DNA of 46,311 nucleotides from Anaerolineae bacterium (GTDB lineage: Bacteria > Chloroflexota > Anaerolineae > Aggregatilineales > Ch27). Positions 1-10,683 of the stretch are shown piece by piece; the first letter of the stretch is position 1, and each line of letters begins with the position of its first letter. The notes beneath the pieces were generated by a model. The model was not told where the DNA came from. It ran no database searches and worked only from the letters and a program-made list of their open reading frames with translations. The translations under genes and the position numbers were made by a program. The DNA is taken from positions 1-46,311 of the forward strand of contig JABLXG010000025.1 of assembly GCA_013178165.1 (NCBI GenBank), given 5' to 3'.

Positions 1-142
1 AATGAAGTCGCGTGTCATTTTGAGAGAAAATACACATGCGATTTGGTGCTTAGATGGGCAACCTTCAACCGGCATCTGAATTTCAACCGCGAAAGATACA
101 CTACCGGACTTTGCAACAGCCGTGCCAGCTGCCCATCTGCGC

Positions 143-171
143 TTGACATGCCTTCCCCGGCCATGTACACT
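143..171 (+). promoter_or_regulatory. Sigma-70 type promoter of the ABC-F gene leader
   Basis: TTGACA at 143-148 is followed by a 17-nt spacer and TACACT at 166-171. The -35 is a perfect consensus match and the -10 matches four of six positions. The predicted start near 178 gives a leader of about 260 nt before the ABC-F start codon at 438. This is the best-formed -35/-10 pair on the plus strand of the window. Confidence 0.7.
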
Positions 172-204
172 CCAGGGCGCTGGTAAAACACAACGGAGTC
201 ACCC

Positions 205-255
205 ATGGACGGCAGGCTGATGATCAGAATGGCTGGTGGCGCTTTTCCAGCCTGA
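205..255 (+). CDS. Possible leader peptide 1 (16 aa)
   Basis: A 16-codon frame starts with ATG at 205, 6 nt after a GGAG ribosome site (195-198), and ends with TGA at 253-255. It lies on the predicted leader transcript of the ABC-F gene. The peptide reads MDGRLMIRMAGGAFPA. Its stop overlaps the start of the next tiny frame (TGATG). Translation is inferred only from the ribosome site and position. Leader peptides are known upstream of some antibiotic-resistance ABC-F genes, but no homology is claimed here. Confidence 0.35.
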   Translation: MDGRLMIRMAGGAFPA

Positions 256-353
256 TGTTGCGCCTGCACGCCCTTAGCAATGCTACGAGCAAATTCTTAA
301 GGCTGTGGGCGCATGTCCCGCAGCTTTTTGCTTTTTTGCCCGGCGGAGCGTAA
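255..353 (+). CDS. Possible leader peptide 2 (32 aa), coupled to leader peptide 1
   Basis: ATG at 255 overlaps the stop of the preceding tiny frame, and the frame runs 32 codons to TAA at 351-353. It has no ribosome site of its own, so translation would depend on coupling. Its last codons and stop lie inside a GC-rich hairpin (339-345 pairing with 354-360), so a ribosome finishing this frame would melt that hairpin. The peptide is hydrophobic and basic with a C-terminal QLFAFLPGGA. The ABC-F start lies 84 nt downstream. No known family was recognised. Confidence 0.3.
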   Translation: MLRLHALSNATSKFLRLWAHVPQLFAFLPGGA

Positions 354-360
354 CGCCGGG
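339..360 (+). repeat. Hairpin in the ABC-F leader
   Basis: CCCGGCG (339-345) and CGCCGGG (354-360) form a 7-bp perfect stem with an 8-nt loop that contains the stop codon of leader frame 2. A T-run precedes rather than follows it, so it is not a standard intrinsic terminator on the plus strand. Confidence 0.5.
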
Positions 361-437
361 AACGCTTATCCCAGCACACTGATGACGGTCTGTTCAGCGG
401 CCCCGCAGGTCGCTGGAAGCTGAAGGTAAACACCATC

Positions 438-2444
438 ATGGCCCTGGTAACCCTGACTAACGTCACCAAGAGTTTTGGCGCCAGCGATATCTTCACCGAT
501 GTCAGCGCCAGCATCCCCCACGGTGCGCGTATCGCCCTGGTCGGCGCCAATGGCGTCGGCAAGACCACCCTGCTCAACCTGATCGTCGGCCTGGACACGC
601 CCACCAGCGGCACAATCACGCGGGCCAGCGGCCTGCGCATCGGCTTCCTGCCCCAGCGTCCGGAGCTGGCCGGCGATCATGCGCTCTATGAGGAGATGTT
701 GCGCGTCTTTAGTCCGCTACGTGACATGGAAGCCCGCCTGGCCGAACTGGAACACGAGATGGTTGGCAGGCCGGACGATGACGAACTCATCGCAGCCTAT
801 GGCGCGCTGCAGCAACGCTATGAACAGGCCGGCGGCTTTGAGTACGAACACCGCATCCGGATGGTGCTGACCGGCCTGGGCTTTACCCCGGACGAATACG
901 CGCGTCCGCTGACCAGGCTCTCCGGCGGGGAGCGCACCCGCGCCCTGCTGGGCCGCCTGCTGCTGGAAACGCCTGATCTGCTCGTCCTGGACGAGCCGAC
1001 CAACCACCTGGACATTGACGCGGTGGAATGGCTGGAGGGCTTTCTCAAGTCCTTCGCTGGAGCGGTGCTGGCCGTCAGTCATGACCGCTATTTTATGGAC
1101 CGCGTGGTCACTACCATCTGGGAGATGGCCTTTGGCCGGATGGAGGTCTACCGCGGCAATTACAGCCACTACGTCACCCAGCGCGAGGAACGCCACGAAC
1201 GGCTACGCCGGGAATACGAAGCCCAGCAGGCTTTCATCGAGAAGGAACTGGACTACATCCGCCGCAACCTGGGCAAGCAGAACACCAGCCAGGCCCGCGG
1301 CAAAATCCGCAAGCTGGAAACGATGGTGCTGGGCAAGTCAAAAGGCGACCTCAACCGCCTGGAGGCCGCCCTGCGCGGCGAGTTGCCTGCCCGTGGCGGG
1401 CGGTTGTTGAGCGCGGCGCAGCACGAGAAACACATGCACATGCGCCTGGAGGCGGCCATCCGCAGCGGGGACAAGGTGCTGATGACCTACAACCTGGGCG
1501 TTGGCTACCCGGATGGCGACCTGCTCTTCACCGTGCCGGATATCACCCTCTACCGGGGCGAGATCGCCGCCCTCATCGGCCCCAATGGGGTAGGGAAGAC
1601 CACGCTGCTCAAAACGTTGCTGGGCAAGCTGGCTCCCAAACAGGGCAGCGCCCGGCTGGGGGCGGGCGTGCAGATCGGCTACTTCGCCCAGGCCCACGAG
1701 GAACTCAACCCTGCCAACACGGTCATCGACGAACTGCTGAGCGTCCGCCATATGCCGCAGAGCCAGGCCCGCAATTACCTGGCAACATACCTGTTCACCG
1801 GCGAGGATGTCTTCCGTTCGGTCAACACGCTCTCCGGTGGGGAGCGCGGGCGGCTGGCCCTGGCCAAGCTGGCTCTCAGCGGGGCTAATTTCCTGCTGCT
1901 GGACGAGCCAACCAACCATCTGGATATCGCCAGCCAGGAGATTCTGGAAGAAGTGCTGGATCGCTTCAACGGCACGATCCTGATGGTCAGCCACGATCGC
2001 TATTTGATCGATCGCCTGGCGACGCAGATCTGGGATGCCCGCCCCGGCGAGTTGATTGTCTTCAAAGGCCCCTATGCCGAATATCTGGTTGTGCGGGACG
2101 GTCGTAGCGCCGAAGGCGAACCGCCCCAGCCCGCTGCCCCGGCAGAGCGTACGGCGATCACCGCCCCCAAACGATCCAGAGCGCCAAAGCCCCCGGCGGA
2201 TGATGAGCGCGCTGGGCGTTCGCCCAGGCTCTCCCCCTATCAACGCGCCCGGCTCACCACCGAACTGGAGCGCCGCATCGAGGCGCTGGAGGTGCGGCTG
2301 GTCGATCTCAGCGGCGCAATCGGGGAGGCCAGCGCCGCCGGGGATGCGGCCCGCGTCCACGACCTGGGGCAGGATTACGCCCGCGCCGAGCAGGAGCTGG
2401 AAGCCGCCCTGGCCGAATGGGAGGCACTGATGGTGGAGGATTGA
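438..2444 (+). CDS. ABC-F family ATPase (ribosome-associated type)
   Basis: This 668-residue protein has two ABC nucleotide-binding domains and no membrane segments, the ABC-F layout (Uup/EttA/antibiotic-resistance group) of factors that act on the ribosome. Domain 1 has Walker A GANGVGKTT near residue 36, signature LSGGERTR near 161 and Walker B LVLDEPTNHLD near 181. Domain 2 has GPNGVGKTT near 380, LSGGERGR near 464 and LLLDEPTNHLD near 486. The charged helical linker between them (about 235-290) fits the P-site tRNA interaction region. A proline-rich spacer (about 562-598) leads to a C-terminal coiled coil (about 600-668), as in Uup-like members. The ATG has GAAGGT ten nt upstream. Two same-strand genes follow at short gaps. 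Whether it is housekeeping or resistance type cannot be told from motifs; the long leader is compatible with inducible control. Confidence 0.93.
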   Translation: MALVTLTNVTKSFGASDIFTDVSASIPHGARIALVGANGVGKTTLLNLIVGLDTPTSGTITRASGLRIGFLPQRPELAGDHALYEEMLRVFSPLRDMEARLAELEHEMVGRPDDDELIAAYGALQQRYEQAGGFEYEHRIRMVLTGLGFTPDEYARPLTRLSGGERTRALLGRLLLETPDLLVLDEPTNHLDIDAVEWLEGFLKSFAGAVLAVSHDRYFMDRVVTTIWEMAFGRMEVYRGNYSHYVTQREERHERLRREYEAQQAFIEKELDYIRRNLGKQNTSQARGKIRKLETMVLGKSKGDLNRLEAALRGELPARGGRLLSAAQHEKHMHMRLEAAIRSGDKVLMTYNLGVGYPDGDLLFTVPDITLYRGEIAALIGPNGVGKTTLLKTLLGKLAPKQGSARLGAGVQIGYFAQAHEELNPANTVIDELLSVRHMPQSQARNYLATYLFTGEDVFRSVNTLSGGERGRLALAKLALSGANFLLLDEPTNHLDIASQEILEEVLDRFNGTILMVSHDRYLIDRLATQIWDARPGELIVFKGPYAEYLVVRDGRSAEGEPPQPAAPAERTAITAPKRSRAPKPPADDERAGRSPRLSPYQRARLTTELERRIEALEVRLVDLSGAIGEASAAGDAARVHDLGQDYARAEQELEAALAEWEALMVED

Positions 2445-2507
2445 TGGCGGCGGCATTGCCACAGCAGTGACCGGGGCACTTCCGCCGCGAAAGGGGGGAA
2501 ACTCTGC

Positions 2508-3314
2508 ATGAACCGGGCTGAGTATGAGGCGTTTACAGCGGCGCTGGTGCGCACCCTGGGCGCCGATTCCCGTGTGCTGGGTTTGATTGCTGCCGGATCG
2601 ATGGCCGCCACCGACCACGCCCCGGATGAGTATTCCGACCATGACTTCTGGATCGTAACCACGCCGGGCGCGCAGGAGCACTTCCGTACCACCTTCGACT
2701 GGCTGCCCGACCACGAGCAGATCGTCCTGGTCTTCCGGGAGACGGCGCACGGCCTCAAAGTGCTTTACCGCTTCGGCCACCTGGTGGAATACGCTGTGTT
2801 TGCGCCGGACGAACTGGCAGTCACCCGCCTGAACAGCTACCGCGTCCTGATCGACCGCGCCCGGATCGCGGCCCGCGCCGGGGAGATCGCAGCCCGCCCG
2901 GCAGCCGAGCATGCCAGGCGGCAGGCTGACCCGGCCTATCACTTCGGCCAGTTCCTGACCAACCTGTGGGTGGGAATCGGGCGACACCGGCGGGGGGAAC
3001 GCCTGAGCGGGCACCGGTTTGTGCGCGGCGAGGCCGTCACCCATCTGCTGACGTTGATCGCAGCGCTGGTTCCCGCCGACCGGCCCGGCGTGCTAGACAG
3101 CATCGATCCGGCCCGCCGCTTTGAGCAGGCTTACCCGGCCCCGGCGGCGGAGATCAACGCTGCGCTGCTACTGGAAACGCCGCAGGCCGCCGCCGCACTG
3201 CTGGCGCTGGCCGAGCGGTTGCTGCGCGACCGCCTGCCGGATTACCCGGTGGAAGCCGTGGCGGTGGTGCGGCGGCTGGCCCTGTCCACGCCCGACGCTG
3301 GCGGGTTACAATAG
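2508..3314 (+). CDS. Nucleotidyltransferase-fold protein (aminoglycoside/lincosamide adenylyltransferase-like)
   Basis: This 268-residue protein has an N-terminal nucleotidyltransferase core: GS at about 30-31, then the metal-binding signature YSDHDFWIV near residues 43-51, with the two acidic residues separated by one residue. The C-terminal part is helical, with an RGE motif near 172 that resembles the helical domain of drug nucleotidyltransferases. A GGGGGGAA ribosome site precedes the ATG. It follows the ABC-F gene by 63 nt and precedes the M24 peptidase by 36 nt, suggesting co-transcription. Family members transfer AMP to small molecules such as aminoglycosides or lincosamides; the substrate here is unknown. 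The ABC-F/nucleotidyltransferase pairing hints at, but does not prove, an antibiotic-protection role. Confidence 0.75.
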   Translation: MNRAEYEAFTAALVRTLGADSRVLGLIAAGSMAATDHAPDEYSDHDFWIVTTPGAQEHFRTTFDWLPDHEQIVLVFRETAHGLKVLYRFGHLVEYAVFAPDELAVTRLNSYRVLIDRARIAARAGEIAARPAAEHARRQADPAYHFGQFLTNLWVGIGRHRRGERLSGHRFVRGEAVTHLLTLIAALVPADRPGVLDSIDPARRFEQAYPAPAAEINAALLLETPQAAAALLALAERLLRDRLPDYPVEAVAVVRRLALSTPDAGGLQ

Positions 3315-3350
3315 GCGGGCCTGGACCAACATTGCGAAGGGGAAACGCCC

Positions 3351-4580
<1,230 letters not shown>

Positions 4581-4611
4581 CGCCGGAGGAGATCCCCCCA
4601 GACGAGAGACC

Positions 4612-4659
4612 GGCCCGGATCGCCGTGGATGGCAGGCGCCAGCCGGGCGGATCCGGGCC
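4612..4659 (+). terminator. Long hairpin between convergent genes
   Basis: GGCCCGGATC (4612-4621) pairs perfectly with GATCCGGGCC (4650-4659) around a 28-nt GC-rich loop. It lies between the end of the M24 peptidase gene (4580) and the end of the minus-strand acetyltransferase gene (4688). No T-tract follows on either strand, so intrinsic termination is uncertain. Confidence 0.45.
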
Positions 4660-4687
4660 TGTTGATGCTGGCGGGAAAGGGGTCTGT

Positions 4688-5293
4688 TCAGGGCGTCGCC
4701 TGTGCCCGGCGTGCTTCCCAGTCCGGGCGGATCAGGCCGAAAACCAGCGTATCGCGCAGTTCGCCGCCGGGGGTGCGGGTGTCGCGGCGCAGGCAGCCCT
4801 CCAGCGTAAAGCCGCAGCGTTCGGCGACCGCCCGGCTGCGCCTGTTGAGAGCGTCGCAGCGGATCTCCAGGCGTTCAGCACGGAGCGTGACAAAAGCGAA
4901 ATCGGTGATGGCCCGCACAGCCTCGCTGATGTAGCCCTTGCCTTCCTCGTCAGCACGCACCCAGTAACCGATCTCAAAGCGCGGTACGTCCCAGTCCGGG
5001 TCATGCAGGCCACTGCCACCGATCCAGCGCCCGTCTGCCTTGCGGATCAGCATCATCCAGAAGTCCTCGCGGCGCGTCCAGCGGGCGATACCCTCGCGCA
5101 CCAGAGCCTCGTATTCCTCCGGAGAAGCCACGCGCTGCGCCCAGGGCATCCACGGTTGCAGGTGGGTCTGTGAGTCGCGGACAGCTTCAGCCAGGGGCGG
5201 GCCATCGCCGGGACGCGGGGCGCGGATGATCAGGCGCTCGGTTTCGATCTGGTCAGGGAAATCAAGCAGAATCGGCTTCGTGGCCGGGGTCAT
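4688..5293 (-). CDS. GNAT acetyltransferase, RimJ/RimL type
   Basis: This 201-residue protein opens with IETERLIIRAPRPGDG, the usual start of RimJ/RimL-type N-acetyltransferases. It has GYWVRADEEGKGYISEAV near the middle, the acetyl-CoA pyrophosphate-binding loop, and a C-terminal NRRSRAVAERCGF segment of the same family. Such enzymes acetylate N-termini or small amine compounds with acetyl-CoA. AGGAGG lies 7 nt before the ATG. It starts 45 nt after the stop of gatB on the same strand and is probably its operon partner; that position does not reveal the substrate. Confidence 0.88.
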   Translation of the reverse strand: MTPATKPILLDFPDQIETERLIIRAPRPGDGPPLAEAVRDSQTHLQPWMPWAQRVASPEEYEALVREGIARWTRREDFWMMLIRKADGRWIGGSGLHDPDWDVPRFEIGYWVRADEEGKGYISEAVRAITDFAFVTLRAERLEIRCDALNRRSRAVAERCGFTLEGCLRRDTRTPGGELRDTLVFGLIRPDWEARRAQATP

Positions 5294-5338
5294 GCCAGGT
5301 CCTCCTGTGGAGAAGAAAGCGTATCAGCGGCTCGGGGA

Positions 5339-6802
<1,464 letters not shown>

Positions 6803-6852
6803 GGCGGGTATCTCGCTCAGGCGCAGGTTGGACGCTCACATTCAAGGCGCCG

Positions 6853-6858
6853 ATTGTA
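6853..6858 (-). promoter_or_regulatory. -10 element upstream of gatB
   Basis: TACAAT (minus strand) lies about 50 nt upstream of the gatB start codon. No convincing -35 is seen at 16-18 nt. Confidence 0.4.
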
Positions 6859-6985
6859 CCACGACCGGGCTGCCGGGGCAGCGCCGGGAAGCGCCGGGAG
6901 ATCGAGAGGGCCGGGAAGCCGGGCGATTCCCCGGCCTCCCGGCCTGTTCTCTGCGCTCTATGTGTAGCAGGAAGCCGCGCCGCTG

Positions 6986-8383
6986 CTACGCCGCCGGGCC
7001 AGTCTGTGGCGTTGACGCCCGGGGCGCCGATTCGGGCTGCCCGGCTTCCGCTGGCGGCTCCTCTGGCGGCGCGGGCTTGAGCGGCAGCAGTACGTCAAAG
7101 GTGCTGCCCTTGCCGATCTCGCTCTGCAGACGAATCTCCCCGCCCATCATCTGGACCAGATGGCGGGTGATGGCCAGCCCCAGACCGGTGCCGCTTTCCT
7201 GGGAGTTGCGCACTTCCTGGCGGAACTCCTCAAAGATGGTCTTGAAGTTCTCCTCGCGGATGCCGCGCCCGGTATCGGCCACGCGGATACGCCAGAGCGT
7301 CTTACTCAGCCGGTCGATGGTCACTTCAACCGAGCCTTTGTCGGTGAACTTGATGCCGTTGTGGGCCAGGTTGATGGCGATCTGGCTGAGCCGCTTTTCA
7401 TCCCCCACGATCTGCGTCGGCATATCCGGGGCCAGGGTGACCGTAAAGCGCAGCCCTTTTTCCTGGGCGCCGGAAGCCAGGGTAGTATGCAGGATGTCTA
7501 CCAGCCGGTGCAGCGGAAACGGCTCTTCCACGATCACCATCTCCCCCGCTTCGATCTTGGAGATGTCCAGGATGTCATCGATCAGGGATTTGAGCCGCTT
7601 GGCGCTGAGCAGCACATGTTCCATGCTGGCGCGCATTTTCTCAGTCAGGGGGCCATAAGCCCCGCGCAGGGCCAGGTCAGTGAAGACGATGATCGCGCTC
7701 AACGGTGTGCGCAACTCATGGCTGGTGCGGGCGGTGAATTGCGACTTAAGCTTGCTGGCTTCTTCCAGCTGGCGGTTAGCCTGCACCAGGTCGTAGGTGG
7801 CTTCGTCCAGGGCGTGACGCAGATCGCTGGTCCCCAGCTGGCTGAGGACCCCCACAAAGAAGATGGTCAGGATCATGATGACCATCATGCTGATCGAGCC
7901 AACAGGCTCCGGCAGCGGGGCCGGGCTAACCCACCCCTGGGTCAGGGCCAGCTGCGTCCCAACCCACAGGATGGAGGCAATCGCGGCGCTCACGTAGCTT
8001 TCCCGCGGCCCCAGCATCATCCCGGCTATCACCACGATAGCGATATAAACTGGCCCGACCACCATGCTCAACCCTTCGATGAGCAGGGAATTGATGGCCA
8101 GGATGAGCATGATCAGGGGCAAGAGCAGGTAGCCGCCAAGAGCAGGATTACCCCGGCGGGCCAGTTCACGAGCGCTCAGGCTGATGGGGATGATGAACAT
8201 GCACAGCACCAGCGTGAGCAGGACCCGTGTGTCGTAGCGGTCCAGCAGCATGAGGGCATACAGCGCCAGCACCGGAATGATGAACAGAGCCATGCCCCAG
8301 CTGATATCCATCACCAGGCGCTGCCGCCGGGTATGCTCCAGCCGCTTGTACGGCGACAGTGTGTTGAACAAGTCCCTTGCCAT
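6986..8383 (-). CDS. Membrane sensor histidine kinase
   Basis: In this 465-residue protein, residues about 25-170 hold around six membrane segments with short loops, followed by a coiled stretch and the HisKA domain. The H-box is SHELRTPL with the phospho-accepting His near residue 222. The HATPase domain shows an N-box (INLAHNGIKFT, slightly unusual with NG in place of the common NA), G1 DTGRGI near 372 and G2 GTGLGLAI. No large extracellular sensor domain is present, so the membrane bundle itself may sense the signal. A proline/alanine-rich tail ends the protein. It is the last gene of a three-gene minus-strand unit with the response regulator and methyltransferase; AAGGGTGAT precedes the ATG. 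Confidence 0.93.
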   Translation of the reverse strand: MARDLFNTLSPYKRLEHTRRQRLVMDISWGMALFIIPVLALYALMLLDRYDTRVLLTLVLCMFIIPISLSARELARRGNPALGGYLLLPLIMLILAINSLLIEGLSMVVGPVYIAIVVIAGMMLGPRESYVSAAIASILWVGTQLALTQGWVSPAPLPEPVGSISMMVIMILTIFFVGVLSQLGTSDLRHALDEATYDLVQANRQLEEASKLKSQFTARTSHELRTPLSAIIVFTDLALRGAYGPLTEKMRASMEHVLLSAKRLKSLIDDILDISKIEAGEMVIVEEPFPLHRLVDILHTTLASGAQEKGLRFTVTLAPDMPTQIVGDEKRLSQIAINLAHNGIKFTDKGSVEVTIDRLSKTLWRIRVADTGRGIREENFKTIFEEFRQEVRNSQESGTGLGLAITRHLVQMMGGEIRLQSEIGKGSTFDVLLPLKPAPPEEPPAEAGQPESAPRASTPQTGPAA

Positions 8384-8434
8384 ATCACCCTTGGGTCACA
8401 GAGGACCCCCCTCAGGCCCGTTGCCGGGCTAAGT

Positions 8435-9505
8435 TCACTTGGGCTTGCGGACGCGGTAGGTTCCCACTGGCGAGGCCAGTTCCACCGCCAGGCCGTGTTC
8501 CGCAAACCACCGCCGGAAATCCTCCCGCCAGAACATGCCGTGGCAGTTTTCGTTCGTACGGAAGACCAGGTCAAAGTACGGGTTAGCCTCCGGCTTGAAG
8601 GCCTGCGCTCCGAAGATCAGGCCGCCCGGCTTGACCACCCGCACCAGCTCGCTGATGGCCTGGCGCGGATCGGGGGTCCAGTGCAACATCCAGAAAGTCA
8701 TGGCCGACTCAAAACTGTTGTCCTCAAAGGGCAGGCGCGTGGCGCTGGCCTCCAGGAATTCCGGGCGGTTTTCGTCGGTGACCGGTGGGTGATGTGGATC
8801 GATCTCCTTCAGGTAGCCGGGGAAGCTCTGCTGGGCCAGCTCGATAATGCCGGGGACAGGATCGACGCCGACGATGCGCACCTTGCCGCCCAGCCGCAGC
8901 CAGATTTCGGCGGTTTCCCGCCCGCTGCCACAGCCCACCTCCAGCAGCCTGCCGCCGCTATGCAGCCAGCGCAGATCGTCCGCCGTCAGGAAATCAAAGA
9001 CGGCCTTACGCATGGACTGGTACAGCCGCTGGCCCAGGGTCTTATCCAGTTTGGTCAGGAACTGGCGGCCATCTTTTTCAAAGCTTTCCAGCAGGATGAC
9101 CGGCTCCTGGCGCATGCGGGGCAGGATGTTCACCGTCATGCCCTCGGCCATGTGAGAAAAGCCTTTGACCGTGCCCGATGTGCGGGCCATGATGGCGTTG
9201 ATGTCCGGCATTTCCACTGCCGGGTTGCGGCGGAAGAGACCATCCTCATGAATCAGCATGTTCTCTTTGTCGGTGGAAAGGATTTCCAGCCACTCGCGGG
9301 TATAGTCGATGTCGGCGAAGCCAAATTCCGCCAGAATCTGACCGTAAGTGCGCGGTTCTTTCAGGTACTCAAACAGGCCTGCATCATCAAAAACTTTCAG
9401 GGCATAATAACGAAATATCTTGTCGGCCTGCCGTCCGAGCCGCATCACTGACCCGACATTCCTCAGGATGCGCCAGTATACCCGCGCCGTTCTGATGAAC
9501 AACAT
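8435..9505 (-). CDS. SAM-dependent class I methyltransferase
   Basis: This 356-residue protein has an N-terminal helical, winged-helix-like part (about 15-110) resembling the dimerisation region of small-molecule O-methyltransferases. The C-terminal Rossmann domain has motif I LLEVGCGSGRETAE near 188-200 and a later ALTFWMLHW/RVVKPGG segment typical of Methyltransf_11-type enzymes. The substrate cannot be read from the sequence. It sits 27 nt after the response regulator and 51 nt before the histidine kinase, all on the minus strand. The three are therefore probably one transcript, and the enzyme is either part of the signalling output or modifies a signal. Confidence 0.85.
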   Translation of the reverse strand: MLFIRTARVYWRILRNVGSVMRLGRQADKIFRYYALKVFDDAGLFEYLKEPRTYGQILAEFGFADIDYTREWLEILSTDKENMLIHEDGLFRRNPAVEMPDINAIMARTSGTVKGFSHMAEGMTVNILPRMRQEPVILLESFEKDGRQFLTKLDKTLGQRLYQSMRKAVFDFLTADDLRWLHSGGRLLEVGCGSGRETAEIWLRLGGKVRIVGVDPVPGIIELAQQSFPGYLKEIDPHHPPVTDENRPEFLEASATRLPFEDNSFESAMTFWMLHWTPDPRQAISELVRVVKPGGLIFGAQAFKPEANPYFDLVFRTNENCHGMFWREDFRRWFAEHGLAVELASPVGTYRVRKPK

Positions 9506-9532
9506 GGTTCGCCTGCCTTTCTGCCTGCTGGC

Positions 9533-9913
9533 TCAATGATCGTCCTGTAGATAGGGTTTCAGGAACGAAACAAACCGGTCGATGTCAATCGGCTTGGTGA
9601 AATAGTCGTCACAGCCGGCCTCCAGGGCGCGCTCCCGATCCCCGACCATGGCATGGGCGGTCAGGGCCAGGATGGGCGTATTCCGGAACCGGCTGTCCTT
9701 CTTGAGCGAGCGGACGACCTCCCAGCCGCTCAGTTTGGGCAGGGAGAGATCCATCAGGATGATGTCGGGCTGGTGCTGGTAAGTCATGGTGATGGCTTCG
9801 TGCCCATCGCGGGCAAAGAGCAGGTCGTGCTGATCCAGAATCAGCTCCAGAATCTGGGTCACTACCAGCAGGTTGGTCTGTTCATCTTCGACGATCAGGA
9901 TGCGCTTGGACAT
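9533..9913 (-). CDS. Single-domain response regulator
   Basis: This 126-residue receiver domain has no output domain. The acidic pair lies at residues 9-10 (VEDE), the phospho-acceptor Asp is D55 in LMDLSLPK, the switch Thr is T85 in ALTAHA and the conserved Lys is K107 in TKPID. Stand-alone receivers of this CheY/DivK type act by binding other proteins. ATG at 9913 is preferred over TTG at 9916, since GGGGAGG then lies 5 nt upstream. It is first in an operon with the methyltransferase and the membrane histidine kinase, its likely partner. Confidence 0.92.
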   Translation of the reverse strand: MSKRILIVEDEQTNLLVVTQILELILDQHDLLFARDGHEAITMTYQHQPDIILMDLSLPKLSGWEVVRSLKKDSRFRNTPILALTAHAMVGDRERALEAGCDDYFTKPIDIDRFVSFLKPYLQDDH

Positions 9914-10125
9914 CAAGGCCTCCCCGGCAAAACCTGGTCAGCGCAGGAACAAAGCAACAACCAGGTCACACTCGCAGCCCCCAGGCTGTGATAGCCAGGG
10001 AGGCGCTGCCTGTCGGGCAACAAGAACAGGTGTGGAGTTCTGCAAGCAGGGGTTACACAAGGCCGGCCATCAGAACACCAACACCTTAAATATAGAATAA
10101 ATTTCGACAAACAGGCAAGCAGTCT

Positions 10126-10133
10126 GTCAACCA
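10126..10133. repeat. Left flanking 8-bp direct repeat of the MITE-like element
   Basis: GTCAACCA abuts the left inverted repeat. The same octamer abuts the right end at 10351-10358 and is repeated once more at 10359-10366. Confidence 0.6.
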
Positions 10134-10350
10134 GGGTGCATTCCAAATTTGGGGCAGGGTCAAGCCGCCACAACCCAGAGGTCATCGAAGTCGTGGCTCA
10201 AGCCAAGCCAAACGCAGCACGAGTATCTGCTCAACACGGGGGGATCAGGGCATTCTCGGACCGGCCAGGCGAGTATTGTTTCCAATTGCCCATCCCTCCT
10301 CAGTGTTCCGCCAGCTTCTTGCTTTTTTGCCCCCAATCTGGAATGCACCC
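10134..10350. mobile_element. MITE-like non-autonomous element, 217 bp
   Basis: The two ends are inverted repeats of 23 bp matching at 21 positions: 10134-10156 and the reverse complement of 10328-10350, both beginning GGGTGCATTCCA. The octamer GTCAACCA lies directly outside both ends, as expected of a target-site duplication. The interior encodes no transposase. An 8-bp duplication is used by several IS families, so the parent element cannot be named from this copy. Because the right flank carries the octamer twice, insertion into a pre-existing tandem is also possible. Confidence 0.7.
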
Positions 10351-10366
10351 GTCAACCAGTCAACCA
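10351..10366. repeat. Right flanking octamer, present as a tandem pair
   Basis: GTCAACCA occurs at 10351-10358, touching the right end of the element, and again at 10359-10366. Confidence 0.6.
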
Positions 10367-10548
10367 CAGCCAATGTGAAGATAGAACCAAGCAAACCTTG
10401 TTGACTGATCGAAATTCCAGCAAGCAAAACGTGAATTTTTCGTTAATTTTCTACCGCAGGACAATTTTTCCACAACAAAATGTGTTATCATGCTTGTCAG
10501 GCATCATTGCCCTTCCGTGACTTGACCCTGAGACCAAGGAGCTGGCCC

Positions 10549-10602
10549 ATGTTCTTCCTTAACTTTTTGCGCGATCTGCGTCGCTACCTGGCTTTTCTGT
10601 AA
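10549..10602 (+). CDS. Possible 17-residue amphipathic peptide
   Basis: ATG at 10549 lies 7 nt after a strong AAGGAG (10536-10541), and the frame ends with TAA at 10600-10602. The peptide MFFLNFLRDLRRYLAFL would form a short amphipathic helix with a phenylalanine/leucine face and a basic face (R8, R11, R12, one Asp), so it could bind membranes. It lies in the long gap downstream of AT-rich sequence, and perfect hairpins follow within 90-200 nt. No homologue is recognised. A chance frame cannot be excluded, but the ribosome site is better than at most genes here. Confidence 0.35.
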   Translation: MFFLNFLRDLRRYLAFL

Positions 10603-10683
10603 AGGCCTGCTTCTCTCAGCCTTCCTTACGCGGGCCTTCTCCTGAAACATGAGCAGTTTTGCCATCCCTGCTCACCCCCCCCG

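Noticed and set aside
15-269. Minus-strand frame of 84 codons at the window start
   Set aside because: It overlaps the strong plus-strand promoter and leader, lacks a ribosome site and has no recognised domain.
339-360. Intrinsic terminator in the ABC-F leader
   Set aside because: The T-run lies before the hairpin on the plus strand, and the minus strand has A-runs after it, so it does not have terminator form.
1338-3044. Minus-strand open frame of 568 codons
   Set aside because: Antisense to the ABC-F and nucleotidyltransferase genes, crosses their boundary, and has no ribosome site or recognisable domain.
7160-9451. Very long plus-strand open frame (763 codons)
   Set aside because: It lies antisense to the histidine kinase and methyltransferase genes, which have clear motifs. 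The translation is low-complexity, rich in Gln, His and Asp, with no family features; GC-rich codon use keeps the opposite frame open.
10149-10520. Plus-strand frame of 123 codons in the long gap
   Set aside because: It crosses the right end of the MITE-like element and its flanking repeats, lacks a ribosome site and shows no protein-like pattern.
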